Below are positions 8,869 to 17,115 of a stretch of 64,000 nt of DNA, piece after piece (the stretch's first letter is position 1; each line of letters starts with the position of its first letter). The notes under the pieces were generated by a model. The model had not been told where the DNA came from, did not search any database, and was given only the letters and a program-made list of their open reading frames with translations. Source of the DNA: Longimycelium tulufanense (GTDB lineage: Bacteria; Actinomycetota; Actinomycetes; Mycobacteriales; Pseudonocardiaceae); NCBI RefSeq assembly GCF_014645795.1, contig NZ_BMMK01000027.1, positions 1-64,000 of the forward strand. The letters run 5' to 3'. A program made the translations under genes and the position numbers.

Positions 8869-11616
8869 ATGATCGGACTTGGCCACAGTGGTGGCGAGAT
8901 ACCTACGGTGACCGACCTACTGTTCCGCGCCGCCGAAACCTGTCCGCACGCGAACGTTCGCCACATTGCCGACGACAATCTCGATCATTCGGTGGTTCGG
9001 ACCTACCCGGCGCTGGTGGACGAGGCGCTTCACCTGCTCGGTGGCCTGCGCACCAGGGGGCTGCGGCCGGGCGACACCGTCGCACTCCTTCTGGAGCGGC
9101 TGCAGGACTTCGTCCCCGCGTTCTGGGCGTGTGTCCTGGGTGGCTTCGTGCCGTGCCCACTGACCCCGCCGACCGACAGCAGCGAGTTGCCGGCCCGGCT
9201 CGACCATCTCAACGGACTGCTGGCCGGTCCACTGCTGGTCACCACCGCCGACCTGCAGCGCACGCTGCCGGCAACCGAGCTCGTGACCGCGTCCGTGGCG
9301 GAGCTTTCGGCCAACGCTCGGGAAACCACCGTGCACCGGGCGCGCCCCGAGGAAGTTGCACTCCTCATGCTCACCTCCGGCTCCACGGGAAGCGCGAAGG
9401 CCGTCAGGCTCACGCATCACAACCTGCTGGCCTCGCTGCGCGGAAAGACCGGGCGACTGGAGGTGACCGCACGCGACGTCACCCTGAACTGGGTCCCCTT
9501 CGACCACATCGCCGCGGTGGAGTTCCACCTGATGCCGCTGTATGCGGGCGCACCGCAGATCCAGGTCGAACCGCAGGTGATCCTGGGAGACCCGCTGCGG
9601 CTGCTCCGGCTGGTCGACACGCATCGGGTGACGATGACCTTTGCCCCGAACTTCCTGCTCGCCCAGATCGTCAAGGCGGTGGCGCGAGGCGGGCACCGTC
9701 CCGTCGAGCTGTCGTCGCTGCGTCACCTCATCTCCGGTGGAGAGGCCGTAGTGTGTGCCACGGCGCGAGACTTCCTCGATCGGCTGGCGCGGTTCGGGCT
9801 TGCCCGGAACGCGCTGGTGCCGGCCTTCGGCATGACCGAGACCTGTGCCGGGAGTGTCTTCTCCACGCAATTCCCCGACGTCGACGCCGGGCTGGAGTTC
9901 GCCTCGCTGGGGCTACCCATAGCAGGGCTGCAGATGCGCATCGTCGACGACAACGACGTGCCACTGGCTGACGGGGAAGCCGGTGACCTCCAGGTACGCG
10001 GACCGATGGTCTTCGACGGCTATCTCGACAACGACGAGGCCAACCGGGCCGCCTTCACCACCGACAGCTGGTTCCGCACCGGCGACCGCGGAGAGATCCA
10101 CGATGGACGGCTGAGCCTGGTCGGACGCGGCAAGGACAGCATCATCGTCAACGGGGTCAGCTACTACAGCCACGACCTGGAGACGGTGCTCGAGCGGATG
10201 GAGGGGGTCGAAGCCTCCTCCGTGGCCGCGTTCCCGACCCGGAGGCGACACGGCGACACCGAGCAACTCGTCGTCGTCTTCAGCCCGCGCGCTCCCTTCC
10301 GGGACGACACCGCACTGCGGCGCCTGCTCAGCGCCATCCGGGACCGGGTGGTCCTGCACTGGGGGTTCCGCCCGGCGCTCGTCCTGCCGTTGCCGAGTTC
10401 CACGATTCCCCGCACCAGCCTGGGCAAGATTCAGCGCTCCCGGCTGCGGCAGTGGCTGGAGGCCGGGGACCTCGCTCGCCACGTCGACCGGGTCGGCGCG
10501 CTGCTGCAGGGCCGGCCCGACGACCACCGGGCACCCGACACCGAGACCGAGGTGGTGCTGGCCGACGTCTACGCCGAGGTTTTCGGACTCGAACCGGGCG
10601 CGGTCAGCGCCACGGCGAATTTCCTCGACCTGGGCGGCACCTCACTGGAGATTCTTCGGCTCAAACGCCGCGTGGAGCAGCGGTTCGGAATGCGGGACCT
10701 GCCGATGTCGTGGCTGCTTCGGGCACCGACGGTCCAGGACCTGGCCGGCCACCTGGACGCCCACCCCACCGCCCAGGACTACGACCCGCTCGTTCCACTC
10801 CAGCGCAGCGGGCACAAGACCCCGCTGTTCTGCGTGCATCCCGGGGTGGGAGAGGTCCTGGTGTTCGTCAACCTCGCCACGTGCTTTGCCAACGAGCGGC
10901 CGTTCTACGCGCTGCGCGCCCGCGGCTTCGGAGCGGGCGAGAGCTACTTCAGCAGCTTCGCCGAGATGGTCGACTGCTACGTACGGGCGATCCGCGCCGA
11001 GCAGCCCACCGGACCCTATGCCGTCGCCGGCTACTCCTACGGCGGGGTGGTGGCGTTCGAGATCGCCAAGGAACTGGAGGCGACGGGAGAGCGGGTCGCG
11101 TTCCTCGGCATCCTCAACATCCCGCCGCGCATCAGACACCGGATGCACGAGCTGGACTTCACCGAGGGCGCGGTCAACCTCGCGTTCTTCCTGTCCCTGG
11201 TCAGCAGGGAACAGGCCGCGGAGCTCCCGCGGCAGCTGCGGGACGGCCTGTCCCGACAGGAACAGCTGAAACACCTTCTGGAGCTGGCACCACAGCGACG
11301 GCTGAACGAGCTGGACCTCGACCCGGACAAGTTCGCCGCCTGGGTCGAGGTGGCCCAGTCGTTGGTGCGCCTGGGCCGTACCTACGAGCCGAGCGGAACG
11401 GTCAGGTCCGCCAGCGTCTTCTACGCCGAACCCCTGCGCGGCACGAAGCAGGAGTGGCTGGACACCCAGATCAGGGAATGGGACACGTTCGCGCGGCAGC
11501 CGAACCGGTACATCGAGGTGCCCGGCGAGCACTACACCCTGATGGGAACCAGGCACCTGGCCACCTTCCACGACATCCTCCGCAAGGAGCTGGACCTGGT
11601 GTTGGGCGAGGACTGA
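8869..11616 (+). CDS. A-T-TE arylpyruvate condensing enzyme (terphenylquinone/furanone synthetase type)
   Basis: This is a 915-residue single-module NRPS-like enzyme with no condensation domain. The adenylation domain spans about 1-545: LTSGSTGSAKAV at 168-179, FGMTE at 320-324, TGD at 404-406, and the catalytic Lys of LGKIQ at 520. The NWVPFDH stretch after motif A3 is, as I recall, typical of atromentin/polyporic acid synthetases. A carrier domain follows (about 555-630) with the phosphopantetheine Ser592 in GGTS. Last comes a thioesterase (about 645-915) with Ser723 in GYSYG and a late His in GEHYTLM. Such A-T-TE enzymes load two arylpyruvates and condense them to a quinone or furanone. 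The start at 8869 is chosen because GGAGAAAGGA precedes it. Downstream genes follow closely in one operon. The substrate (phenyl-, 4-hydroxyphenyl- or indolepyruvate) cannot be decided by eye. Confidence 0.85.
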   Translation: MIGLGHSGGEIPTVTDLLFRAAETCPHANVRHIADDNLDHSVVRTYPALVDEALHLLGGLRTRGLRPGDTVALLLERLQDFVPAFWACVLGGFVPCPLTPPTDSSELPARLDHLNGLLAGPLLVTTADLQRTLPATELVTASVAELSANARETTVHRARPEEVALLMLTSGSTGSAKAVRLTHHNLLASLRGKTGRLEVTARDVTLNWVPFDHIAAVEFHLMPLYAGAPQIQVEPQVILGDPLRLLRLVDTHRVTMTFAPNFLLAQIVKAVARGGHRPVELSSLRHLISGGEAVVCATARDFLDRLARFGLARNALVPAFGMTETCAGSVFSTQFPDVDAGLEFASLGLPIAGLQMRIVDDNDVPLADGEAGDLQVRGPMVFDGYLDNDEANRAAFTTDSWFRTGDRGEIHDGRLSLVGRGKDSIIVNGVSYYSHDLETVLERMEGVEASSVAAFPTRRRHGDTEQLVVVFSPRAPFRDDTALRRLLSAIRDRVVLHWGFRPALVLPLPSSTIPRTSLGKIQRSRLRQWLEAGDLARHVDRVGALLQGRPDDHRAPDTETEVVLADVYAEVFGLEPGAVSATANFLDLGGTSLEILRLKRRVEQRFGMRDLPMSWLLRAPTVQDLAGHLDAHPTAQDYDPLVPLQRSGHKTPLFCVHPGVGEVLVFVNLATCFANERPFYALRARGFGAGESYFSSFAEMVDCYVRAIRAEQPTGPYAVAGYSYGGVVAFEIAKELEATGERVAFLGILNIPPRIRHRMHELDFTEGAVNLAFFLSLVSREQAAELPRQLRDGLSRQEQLKHLLELAPQRRLNELDLDPDKFAAWVEVAQSLVRLGRTYEPSGTVRSASVFYAEPLRGTKQEWLDTQIREWDTFARQPNRYIEVPGEHYTLMGTRHLATFHDILRKELDLVLGED

Positions 11617-11627
11617 ACGGAGCGTCG

Positions 11628-12548
11628 TTGTCCACCAAGAAGATCCTGATCACCGGAGCGACCGGTCAGGTGGCACGGCGGGCAGCCGAGGACCTGGCGA
11701 AGGACAACGAGGTGTGGTGCCTGGCCCGGTTCACCGACCCCCGCATCGAACGCGAGCTGGCCGCAGGTGACATCCGAACGTGGCGCTGGGACATGGACGG
11801 GGGCACCCTCGAAGGATTGCCCGACGACTTCACCCACGTCATGCACGCGGCCGCCTATCGGGGCGACGGTACCGACTTCGAGGCCGCGGTCACGATGAAC
11901 TCACTTGCCACCAGCCGGCTCATGACCCACTGCCACCACGCGGAGTCGTTCCTTTTCGTCTCGACGGGTGCGGTCTACGCGCGCAAGGCGCGCGATCATC
12001 GCTATGTCGAGACAGATCCGCTGGGCCGGCGCATGGGGTGGCTGCCCACCTACCCGGTCAGCAAGATCACCGCTGAGGCCACGGTGTGCGCCTTCTCCGC
12101 GACGTTGGATCTGCCGGCAACGATTGCACGACTGAACGTTGCATACGGCCCACACGGCCACGGTGGGATGCCCGTAGCGCTGTTCCGACGGATGCTGGCC
12201 GGCAGGCCCATCGAGGTTCCACATGAGGGGAGCGACTGGTGCAACCCCATCCACACCGACGACGTGGCGCGACAGGTCCCCTTGCTGTGGGAGGCGGCCG
12301 CGGTCCCGGCGCGAATGGTGAACTGGGGAGGTGACGAGATGGTCAGCATCCAGGACATGATGACCTTCGCCTCGGAGATCACCGGTGTGCCGGTGACATT
12401 TCTGCCCAGCGCGGTGACTCGGGAGACGGACGCCTTCGACAACAGCCTCCGCCGAGCCCTCATCGGGAACTGCGCGGTGAGCTGGCGGGATGGGCTGCCG
12501 CCAACGCTGCGGGCCCACGTTCCCACCGTGAGAGGCTCAGGCGCCTGA
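11628..12548 (+). CDS. extended SDR, NAD-dependent epimerase/reductase-like
   Basis: The 306-residue protein has an N-terminal Rossmann fold with GATGQVA at about 10-16 and the SDR catalytic pair Tyr142/Lys146 in YPVSK, plus an upstream STGAV strand carrying the catalytic Ser/Thr. It begins at TTG, with GGAG five bases upstream and 11 bp after the synthetase, so it is co-expressed. In echoside and terfestatin p-terphenyl pathways a ketoreductase of this general fold acts with a small dehydratase on the diarylquinone. By position and fold this gene could take that role. That is inference. It could also act on an aglycone side chain or a sugar. Confidence 0.8.
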   Translation: MSTKKILITGATGQVARRAAEDLAKDNEVWCLARFTDPRIERELAAGDIRTWRWDMDGGTLEGLPDDFTHVMHAAAYRGDGTDFEAAVTMNSLATSRLMTHCHHAESFLFVSTGAVYARKARDHRYVETDPLGRRMGWLPTYPVSKITAEATVCAFSATLDLPATIARLNVAYGPHGHGGMPVALFRRMLAGRPIEVPHEGSDWCNPIHTDDVARQVPLLWEAAAVPARMVNWGGDEMVSIQDMMTFASEITGVPVTFLPSAVTRETDAFDNSLRRALIGNCAVSWRDGLPPTLRAHVPTVRGSGA

Positions 12549-12620
12549 CATGGCCCCAGTCGCATACCAGTGTCGCCCGTGTCGGGCGAATCTCGCGAAC
12601 ATGGAGGGCGAGGAGCCGGA

Positions 12621-14069
12621 ATGACGACCAACGCCGACATCATCCGGGCCTCCTATTCGGCGTTCCGTCGCGGCGACCTCGAGGGCGCACTCGCCGACTT
12701 CGCACCGGACGTCGAGTGGACCCACCCGAACGGGATGAACGAATACGGCCTGGGTGGTACGAAGCAGGGGCACCGCGAAGTCCGGTCGTTCATGGCCCGC
12801 GCCCGAACCGTCTTCAGTGAGATACGGCCCGAGCCGCACGAGTTCGTAGAGTCCGGTGACCGCGTCATCGTGCTGGGCACCCACCACATGCGGGGTGCGC
12901 GCAGCGGCGTGGCCGGCACCGTACGGTTCGTGCACTCCTGGCGGCTGGCCGGCGGTAAGGTAACCCACTTCGAGGACCACCACGACACCGCCGATGTCCG
13001 TCGGATCGTGGAACCGCAGACCGCGGCCAGCGACCCGTGCGCGGATATCATCCAGCGGGGCCTGGGATTCTGGAGCGCGAAGGTCCTCCTCGCCGCGGTC
13101 GAGCTCGGAGTTTTCACCGAACTGGCTCGCCAGCCCCTCGACGCGGCAGAGCTACGGTCCCGGCTCGGTGTGCACGAGCGGGGAGCGCGGGACTTCTTCG
13201 ACGCTCTGGTGTCGTTCGGCCTGCTCGACCGTGACGATGAGCAGTACCGCAACACACAAGCCACCCAGGTGTTCCTGAACCGGAACCAGCCCGAGACCTA
13301 CATCGGCGGTCTCTTCGAGGTGGCCGACCAGTACTGGTACCGGTCATGGGAAAACCTGGTCACGGCACTGCGCACCGGCGTTCCACAGAACAACACCGCC
13401 AAAGGTACGACCGACCCGTTCCAGGTGCTCTACGCGGACCCCGCACGGGTGCGGCAGTTCCAACGCGCGATGACCGGTGGCGCGATGCCGGCCAGCATGG
13501 CGCTTGTCGAGAGATTTCCCTGGACCAGGTACCGGACGGTGGCCGATGTCGGCTGCGCGGAGGGAGCGTTGCTCGGCCGCCTGTTACGGCGGTACCCACA
13601 CCTCACCGGCGTTGGTTTCGATCTTCCTCCGGTTGCTCCCACCTTCCAGGAGACGGCGGCACGACTCGGGTTGACCGATCGTATGCGCTTCGTCGACGGC
13701 AACTTCTTCACCGACTCACTGCCACCCGCCGACGTCGTCGTCTACGGTCACGTGCTGCACGACTGGGATCTCGACGGCAAACGTCTGTTGCTGGGCAAGG
13801 CATATGACGTACTACCGGTGGACGGTGTGGTCGTGATCTATGAGACGTTGATCGACGATGAGCGTCGACGAAGCACCGCCGGTCTTCTCATGAGCCTGCA
13901 CATGCTCCTGGAGAGCCCCGGGGGGTTCGACTACACCGGCGCCGACTGCATGCGATGGCTGGACGAGGCCGGATTCCACGACTGTCGGGTTGAGCATCTG
14001 GCAGGACCGGACTGGATGATCGTCGGCACCAAGCCGAGGAACGGGACGGGTTCCGATGATGCGCGATGA
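12621..14069 (+). CDS. SnoaL/NTF2-like domain fused to SAM-dependent O-methyltransferase
   Basis: The 482-residue protein has two parts. Residues 1-130 form a SnoaL/NTF2-like domain (an ADIIRASYSAFRRGD helix, the EWTHP strand, the FVHSWRLAGGKV strand). Residues 140-480 form a caffeic-acid/hydroxyneurosporene-type O-methyltransferase: a winged-helix dimerisation region, SAM motif VADVGCAEG from residue 307, and the GHVLHDWD motif with the probable catalytic His. GAGGAG precedes the ATG chosen here. In p-terphenyl clusters a separate NTF2-fold dehydratase works with a reductase. Here the corresponding domain is joined to the methyltransferase, which could couple dehydration of a reduced quinone to methylation of the new phenol. 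The gene overlaps the next by 14 bp, so translation is coupled. Confidence 0.85.
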   Translation: MTTNADIIRASYSAFRRGDLEGALADFAPDVEWTHPNGMNEYGLGGTKQGHREVRSFMARARTVFSEIRPEPHEFVESGDRVIVLGTHHMRGARSGVAGTVRFVHSWRLAGGKVTHFEDHHDTADVRRIVEPQTAASDPCADIIQRGLGFWSAKVLLAAVELGVFTELARQPLDAAELRSRLGVHERGARDFFDALVSFGLLDRDDEQYRNTQATQVFLNRNQPETYIGGLFEVADQYWYRSWENLVTALRTGVPQNNTAKGTTDPFQVLYADPARVRQFQRAMTGGAMPASMALVERFPWTRYRTVADVGCAEGALLGRLLRRYPHLTGVGFDLPPVAPTFQETAARLGLTDRMRFVDGNFFTDSLPPADVVVYGHVLHDWDLDGKRLLLGKAYDVLPVDGVVVIYETLIDDERRRSTAGLLMSLHMLLESPGGFDYTGADCMRWLDEAGFHDCRVEHLAGPDWMIVGTKPRNGTGSDDAR

Positions 14070-15090
14070 GCAACGGTACGAGGACGGCGGGCAGCACGAC
14101 GGAGCAATGCGACTGCTGGAGCTGCACGACTACTTCCTTCAAGCCAGAGCGATCCAACTCGCGGCCGAACTCGGCATCGCCGACCTACTGGCCGACGGGC
14201 CGCAGAGTGTCGGCCATCTTGCCGCCGCCACCTCGACCGACCGGGATGCGCTACACCGCCTGCTGCGGACTCTCACCGGGTGCGGGATTTTCGCCGGGAC
14301 AGCATCGGGAGACTACGAGCTGACAGCGATGGGGGCTCATCTCCGCCGCGACCACCCACGCTCCGTGCGGTCGTTCATGGTCCTGGGCGGGACGTTCGTG
14401 GGGGTCTTCGTCGACGCCATGCACAGCCTGCGCACCGGCAACGCAACGTTTTCGCAGACCTACGGTGAACCGTTGTTCTCCCACCTCCGCCATCACCCAG
14501 ACCGGCAGTCCCTCTTTGATGCCGCGATGGCCGACCTCAGTCGGCTGGAAAGCGACGCGGTGCTCAACACCTACGACTTCACCCGGGCACGAACCATCGT
14601 GGACGTCGGCGGTGGGGACGGCAGCCTGCTCAGCGCGATCCTGCTCCGATACCGGGAGGCGAGGGGCGTCATCTTCGACCAACCGCACGTCGCCGCAGCC
14701 GCGGACAACGGGATCGTCGCCAGTGGCCTCACCGGACGCTGCACGTTCGCGGCCGGGGACTTCTTCGAAAGCGTCCGCCCCGGTGGGGATCTGTACCTGT
14801 TGAAATCAATCGTCCACGACTGGCCCGACGAGCAGGCACTGACGATCCTGCGCAACTGCCGCCGGGCGATGGGTCCCCACGGCCGGCTCCTGCTCATCGA
14901 ACGTGTGCTCCCGGCCAACGACGCCCCGCACCCGAGCAAGACCATGGACTTCGCCATGCTCGTCCTGCTCGGTGGCCGGGAGCGCACCGGCGACGAGTAC
15001 GCCGCGCTGTGCGGTCAGGCCGGGCTCCGCCTCGACCGGGTCATCGGCACCAGCACACCCTCGAGCATCCTCGAGGTCTACCCGGCCTGA
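14056..15090 (+). CDS. SAM-dependent O-methyltransferase
   Basis: A 344-residue O-methyltransferase of the same family as the C-terminal part of the preceding gene, but without a fused N-terminal domain. It has the winged-helix dimerisation region (about 15-100), SAM motif VDVGGGDGS from residue 182, and the catalytic-His motif SIVHDWPDE. The ATG at 14056 overlaps the end of the preceding gene and a second in-frame ATG follows at once. It is the last gene of the operon. Together with the fused enzyme it suggests two O-methylations of a phenolic product. The acceptor is unknown. Confidence 0.88.
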   Translation: MMRDEQRYEDGGQHDGAMRLLELHDYFLQARAIQLAAELGIADLLADGPQSVGHLAAATSTDRDALHRLLRTLTGCGIFAGTASGDYELTAMGAHLRRDHPRSVRSFMVLGGTFVGVFVDAMHSLRTGNATFSQTYGEPLFSHLRHHPDRQSLFDAAMADLSRLESDAVLNTYDFTRARTIVDVGGGDGSLLSAILLRYREARGVIFDQPHVAAAADNGIVASGLTGRCTFAAGDFFESVRPGGDLYLLKSIVHDWPDEQALTILRNCRRAMGPHGRLLLIERVLPANDAPHPSKTMDFAMLVLLGGRERTGDEYAALCGQAGLRLDRVIGTSTPSSILEVYPA

Positions 15091-15105
15091 CCTGTGCTGC
15101 GCTGC

Positions 15106-15206
15106 TCAGACTCGTCGGCACTTGACGATCGTGGTCTTGTTGTTACACGCGTAGACCTTGGCCCAGCATTCGTTCGTGAAACTCTTGGTGACGCCTTGAT
15201 GATCAT
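15106..15206 (-). pseudogene. frameshifted short Cys-containing peptide gene
   Basis: On the minus strand a strong ribosome-binding site (AAGGGAGGGA) stands before ATG ATC ATC AAG, but the frame then turns into an Arg/Ser-rich run. One frame over, the sequence reads VTKSFTNECWAKVYACNN and on through KTTIVKC to a stop at 15106. That frame has three cysteines and nearly all codons end in G or C, as in real genes here. Adding one base after the fourth codon gives a 33-residue peptide. I cannot name the family. It has no visible leader region, so a ribosomal natural product is only a guess. As written it is disrupted. Confidence 0.35.
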
Positions 15207-15271
15207 GGTTTTCCCTCCCTTGGCGGCGGGTGGTGAGGGGTGGCCCCGGGGAGCCCCTGGCCGGTCCCCTC

Positions 15272-15298
15272 GGCCGGGCGCAAGCTAATTGCGCGGCC
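15272..15298 (+). terminator. weak hairpin in the O-methyltransferase/FMO gap
   Basis: GCGCAA and TTGCGC pair around a 5-nt loop, and flanking GGCC sequences can extend the stem past a two-base bulge. It lies between the end of the biosynthetic operon and the monooxygenase promoter. It may end either the operon or nothing. The case is weak. Confidence 0.3.
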
Positions 15299-15400
15299 CC
15301 GGGAGCGAGGGCCGTTTCCGCCTCGCGCCACCCGCTCGGGCCAGCCGGTGGAGAGTGATGCCGATCACAATCAGGTTCCTTGACCGGAACGTCGAGGTTG

Positions 15401-15419
15401 GTGTTACCGTCGGTAACAC
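15401..15419 (+). promoter_or_regulatory. perfect 19-bp palindrome, probable repressor operator for the FMO gene
   Basis: GTGTTACCGTCGGTAACAC is a 9-1-9 perfect inverted repeat lying 42 bp before the monooxygenase start. A TTGACC hexamer at 15380-15385 could be the -35, in which case the palindrome covers the -10 region (TACCGT at 15405-15410). Such a layout is typical of a TetR-type repressor site. The tetR gene at 20071 has a different palindrome upstream, so the cognate regulator is probably elsewhere. Confidence 0.6.
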
Positions 15420-15460
15420 GTTTCGCGCGGTGGTGTGCGACACACGTTCCGGGAGGTGCG

Positions 15461-17026
15461 ATGGCCGCGGGCGCACGGGCAACGGACGAGCAACCGGACC
15501 ACCAGGTCGCGATCATCGGTACCGGCTTTGCCGGCCTCGGGATGGCGATCCGGCTCAGGCAGGCCGGCTGCGACGACTTCGTGGTGCTGGAGAAGGCCGG
15601 TGAGGTGGGGGGCACCTGGCGGGACAACACCTACCCGGGGTGCGCCTGTGATGTGCCGTCCCACATGTACTCCTTCTCCTTCGACCTCAACCCCTCCTGG
15701 TCCCGGATGTACGGCCGGCAGGAGGAGATCTGGGACTACCTGCGACGGTGCACCGACAAGTACGGAGTTCGTCCGCACATCCGGTTCCACTCCGAGGTGG
15801 TCTCGGCCCGGTTCGACGAGGACGCCTGTCTCTGGCGCCTGGGCACGGCCGACGGCCGCGACCTCACCGCCCGCGTCCTCGTGGCCGGTGTCGGTCCGCT
15901 GCACGTGCCCGCCTATCCGGACGTTCCCGGCCTGGCCCGGTTCCAGGGCGTCACGTTCCACTCCTCGCAGTGGAACCACGACTACGACCTGACCGGCAAG
16001 CGGGTCGCCGTCATCGGCACCGGTGCCAGCGCGATCCAGTTCGTGCCCCAGATCGCGCGGCAGGTCGAGCAGCTGCACCTGTTCCAGCGCACCCCGCCGT
16101 GGATCATGCCCAAGCCCGACCGCCGGATGCGGTCGGGGATCAAGCACCTGTTCGCGAGGTTCCCGTTGGCGCAGCGGCTGTTGCGCAACACGCTCTACTG
16201 GATGCTGGAGGGCCAGCTGCTGGCCTTCAACGGCGACAAGCGGCTCATGAAGATGGGCGAGGCGATGTCCCGGCAGCACATCGCGCGCCAGATCCGCGAC
16301 CCCGAGCTCCGCAAGGCGGTCACCCCGAAGTACACGATGGGCTGCAAGCGCGTGCTCATCTCCAACGACTACTACCCGTCGCTCGCCCGGCCCAACGTCG
16401 AGCTGGTCACCGACGGGATCCGCGAGGTCCGCGAGCACTCGGTGGTCACCGCCGACGGGGCGGAGCGGGAGGTCGACGCCATCATCTACGGCACCGGCTT
16501 CAAGATCGGTGACTTCAACTCGACGAAGATCTTCGGGGCCGGTGGGGTCGAGCTGAGCGAGCTGTGGCGCCGCGAAGGCATGGAATCCTACAACGGCGTG
16601 GTCACCGCCGGGTTCCCCAACATGTTCATGCTGGTTGGGCCGAACACCGGGCTCGGCCACAACTCGATCGTGTTCATGATCGAATCCCAGGTCCATTACG
16701 TGTTGCGCTGCCTGGAGCTGATGGACCGCCACGGGGCCCAGCAGCTCGCGGTACGCCCGGAGGTACAGCGCCGGTTCAACCGGGCGATCCAGAGCCGGAT
16801 GAAGAACTCGGTGTGGCAGTCGGGGTGCAAGAGCTGGTACCTCGACGAGAACGGGGTGAACCGGACGCTGTGGCCCGGCTTCACGTTCACCTACTGGGCC
16901 CGGCTGCGCCGGGCGCGCGCCGCCGACTTCGACCTGGTCAGCCGCAACACCCAGGAACCGGTGCGACGGCTGCTGCCCACGGAACCGGTCCGAGAGTGGG
17001 AGCGGGTGCCGGCCGGAGCGCGCTGA
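15461..17026 (+). CDS. flavin monooxygenase, Baeyer-Villiger type
   Basis: The 521-residue enzyme contains the FAD-binding GTGFAG at 20-25, the NADPH-binding Rossmann motif VIGTGASA around 184-191, and between them the Baeyer-Villiger fingerprint FxGxxxHxxxW at 161-171 (Phe161, Gly163, His167, Trp171). Class B flavoprotein monooxygenases of this kind insert oxygen next to a carbonyl or oxidise heteroatoms, using NADPH and O2. The start at 15461 has GGGAGG upstream. The gene follows the biosynthetic operon in the same direction but has its own promoter and palindrome. It may tailor the product, or it may be an unrelated ketone-degrading enzyme under its own repressor. Confidence 0.88.
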   Translation: MAAGARATDEQPDHQVAIIGTGFAGLGMAIRLRQAGCDDFVVLEKAGEVGGTWRDNTYPGCACDVPSHMYSFSFDLNPSWSRMYGRQEEIWDYLRRCTDKYGVRPHIRFHSEVVSARFDEDACLWRLGTADGRDLTARVLVAGVGPLHVPAYPDVPGLARFQGVTFHSSQWNHDYDLTGKRVAVIGTGASAIQFVPQIARQVEQLHLFQRTPPWIMPKPDRRMRSGIKHLFARFPLAQRLLRNTLYWMLEGQLLAFNGDKRLMKMGEAMSRQHIARQIRDPELRKAVTPKYTMGCKRVLISNDYYPSLARPNVELVTDGIREVREHSVVTADGAEREVDAIIYGTGFKIGDFNSTKIFGAGGVELSELWRREGMESYNGVVTAGFPNMFMLVGPNTGLGHNSIVFMIESQVHYVLRCLELMDRHGAQQLAVRPEVQRRFNRAIQSRMKNSVWQSGCKSWYLDENGVNRTLWPGFTFTYWARLRRARAADFDLVSRNTQEPVRRLLPTEPVREWERVPAGAR

Positions 17027-17079
17027 CTCTGGGCCGACACCGATCGGGGACGGCCGACCCTACTTCCGGCGCAGAAAGA

Positions 17080-17108
17080 TTGTGCACAACTTAATTGGAC
17101 ACTACAGT
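17080..17108 (+). promoter_or_regulatory. ohrR-ohr promoter with OhrR-type operator
   Basis: TTGTGC (17080-17085), a 17-bp spacer and TACAGT (17103-17108) make a good promoter. The -35 is part of the palindrome TTGTGCACAA (17080-17089), which resembles known OhrR boxes. The GTG at 17116 begins seven bases after the -10, so the message is probably leaderless. OhrR would block the -35 until its cysteine is oxidised. Confidence 0.6.
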
Positions 17109-17115
17109 TGGCCGG

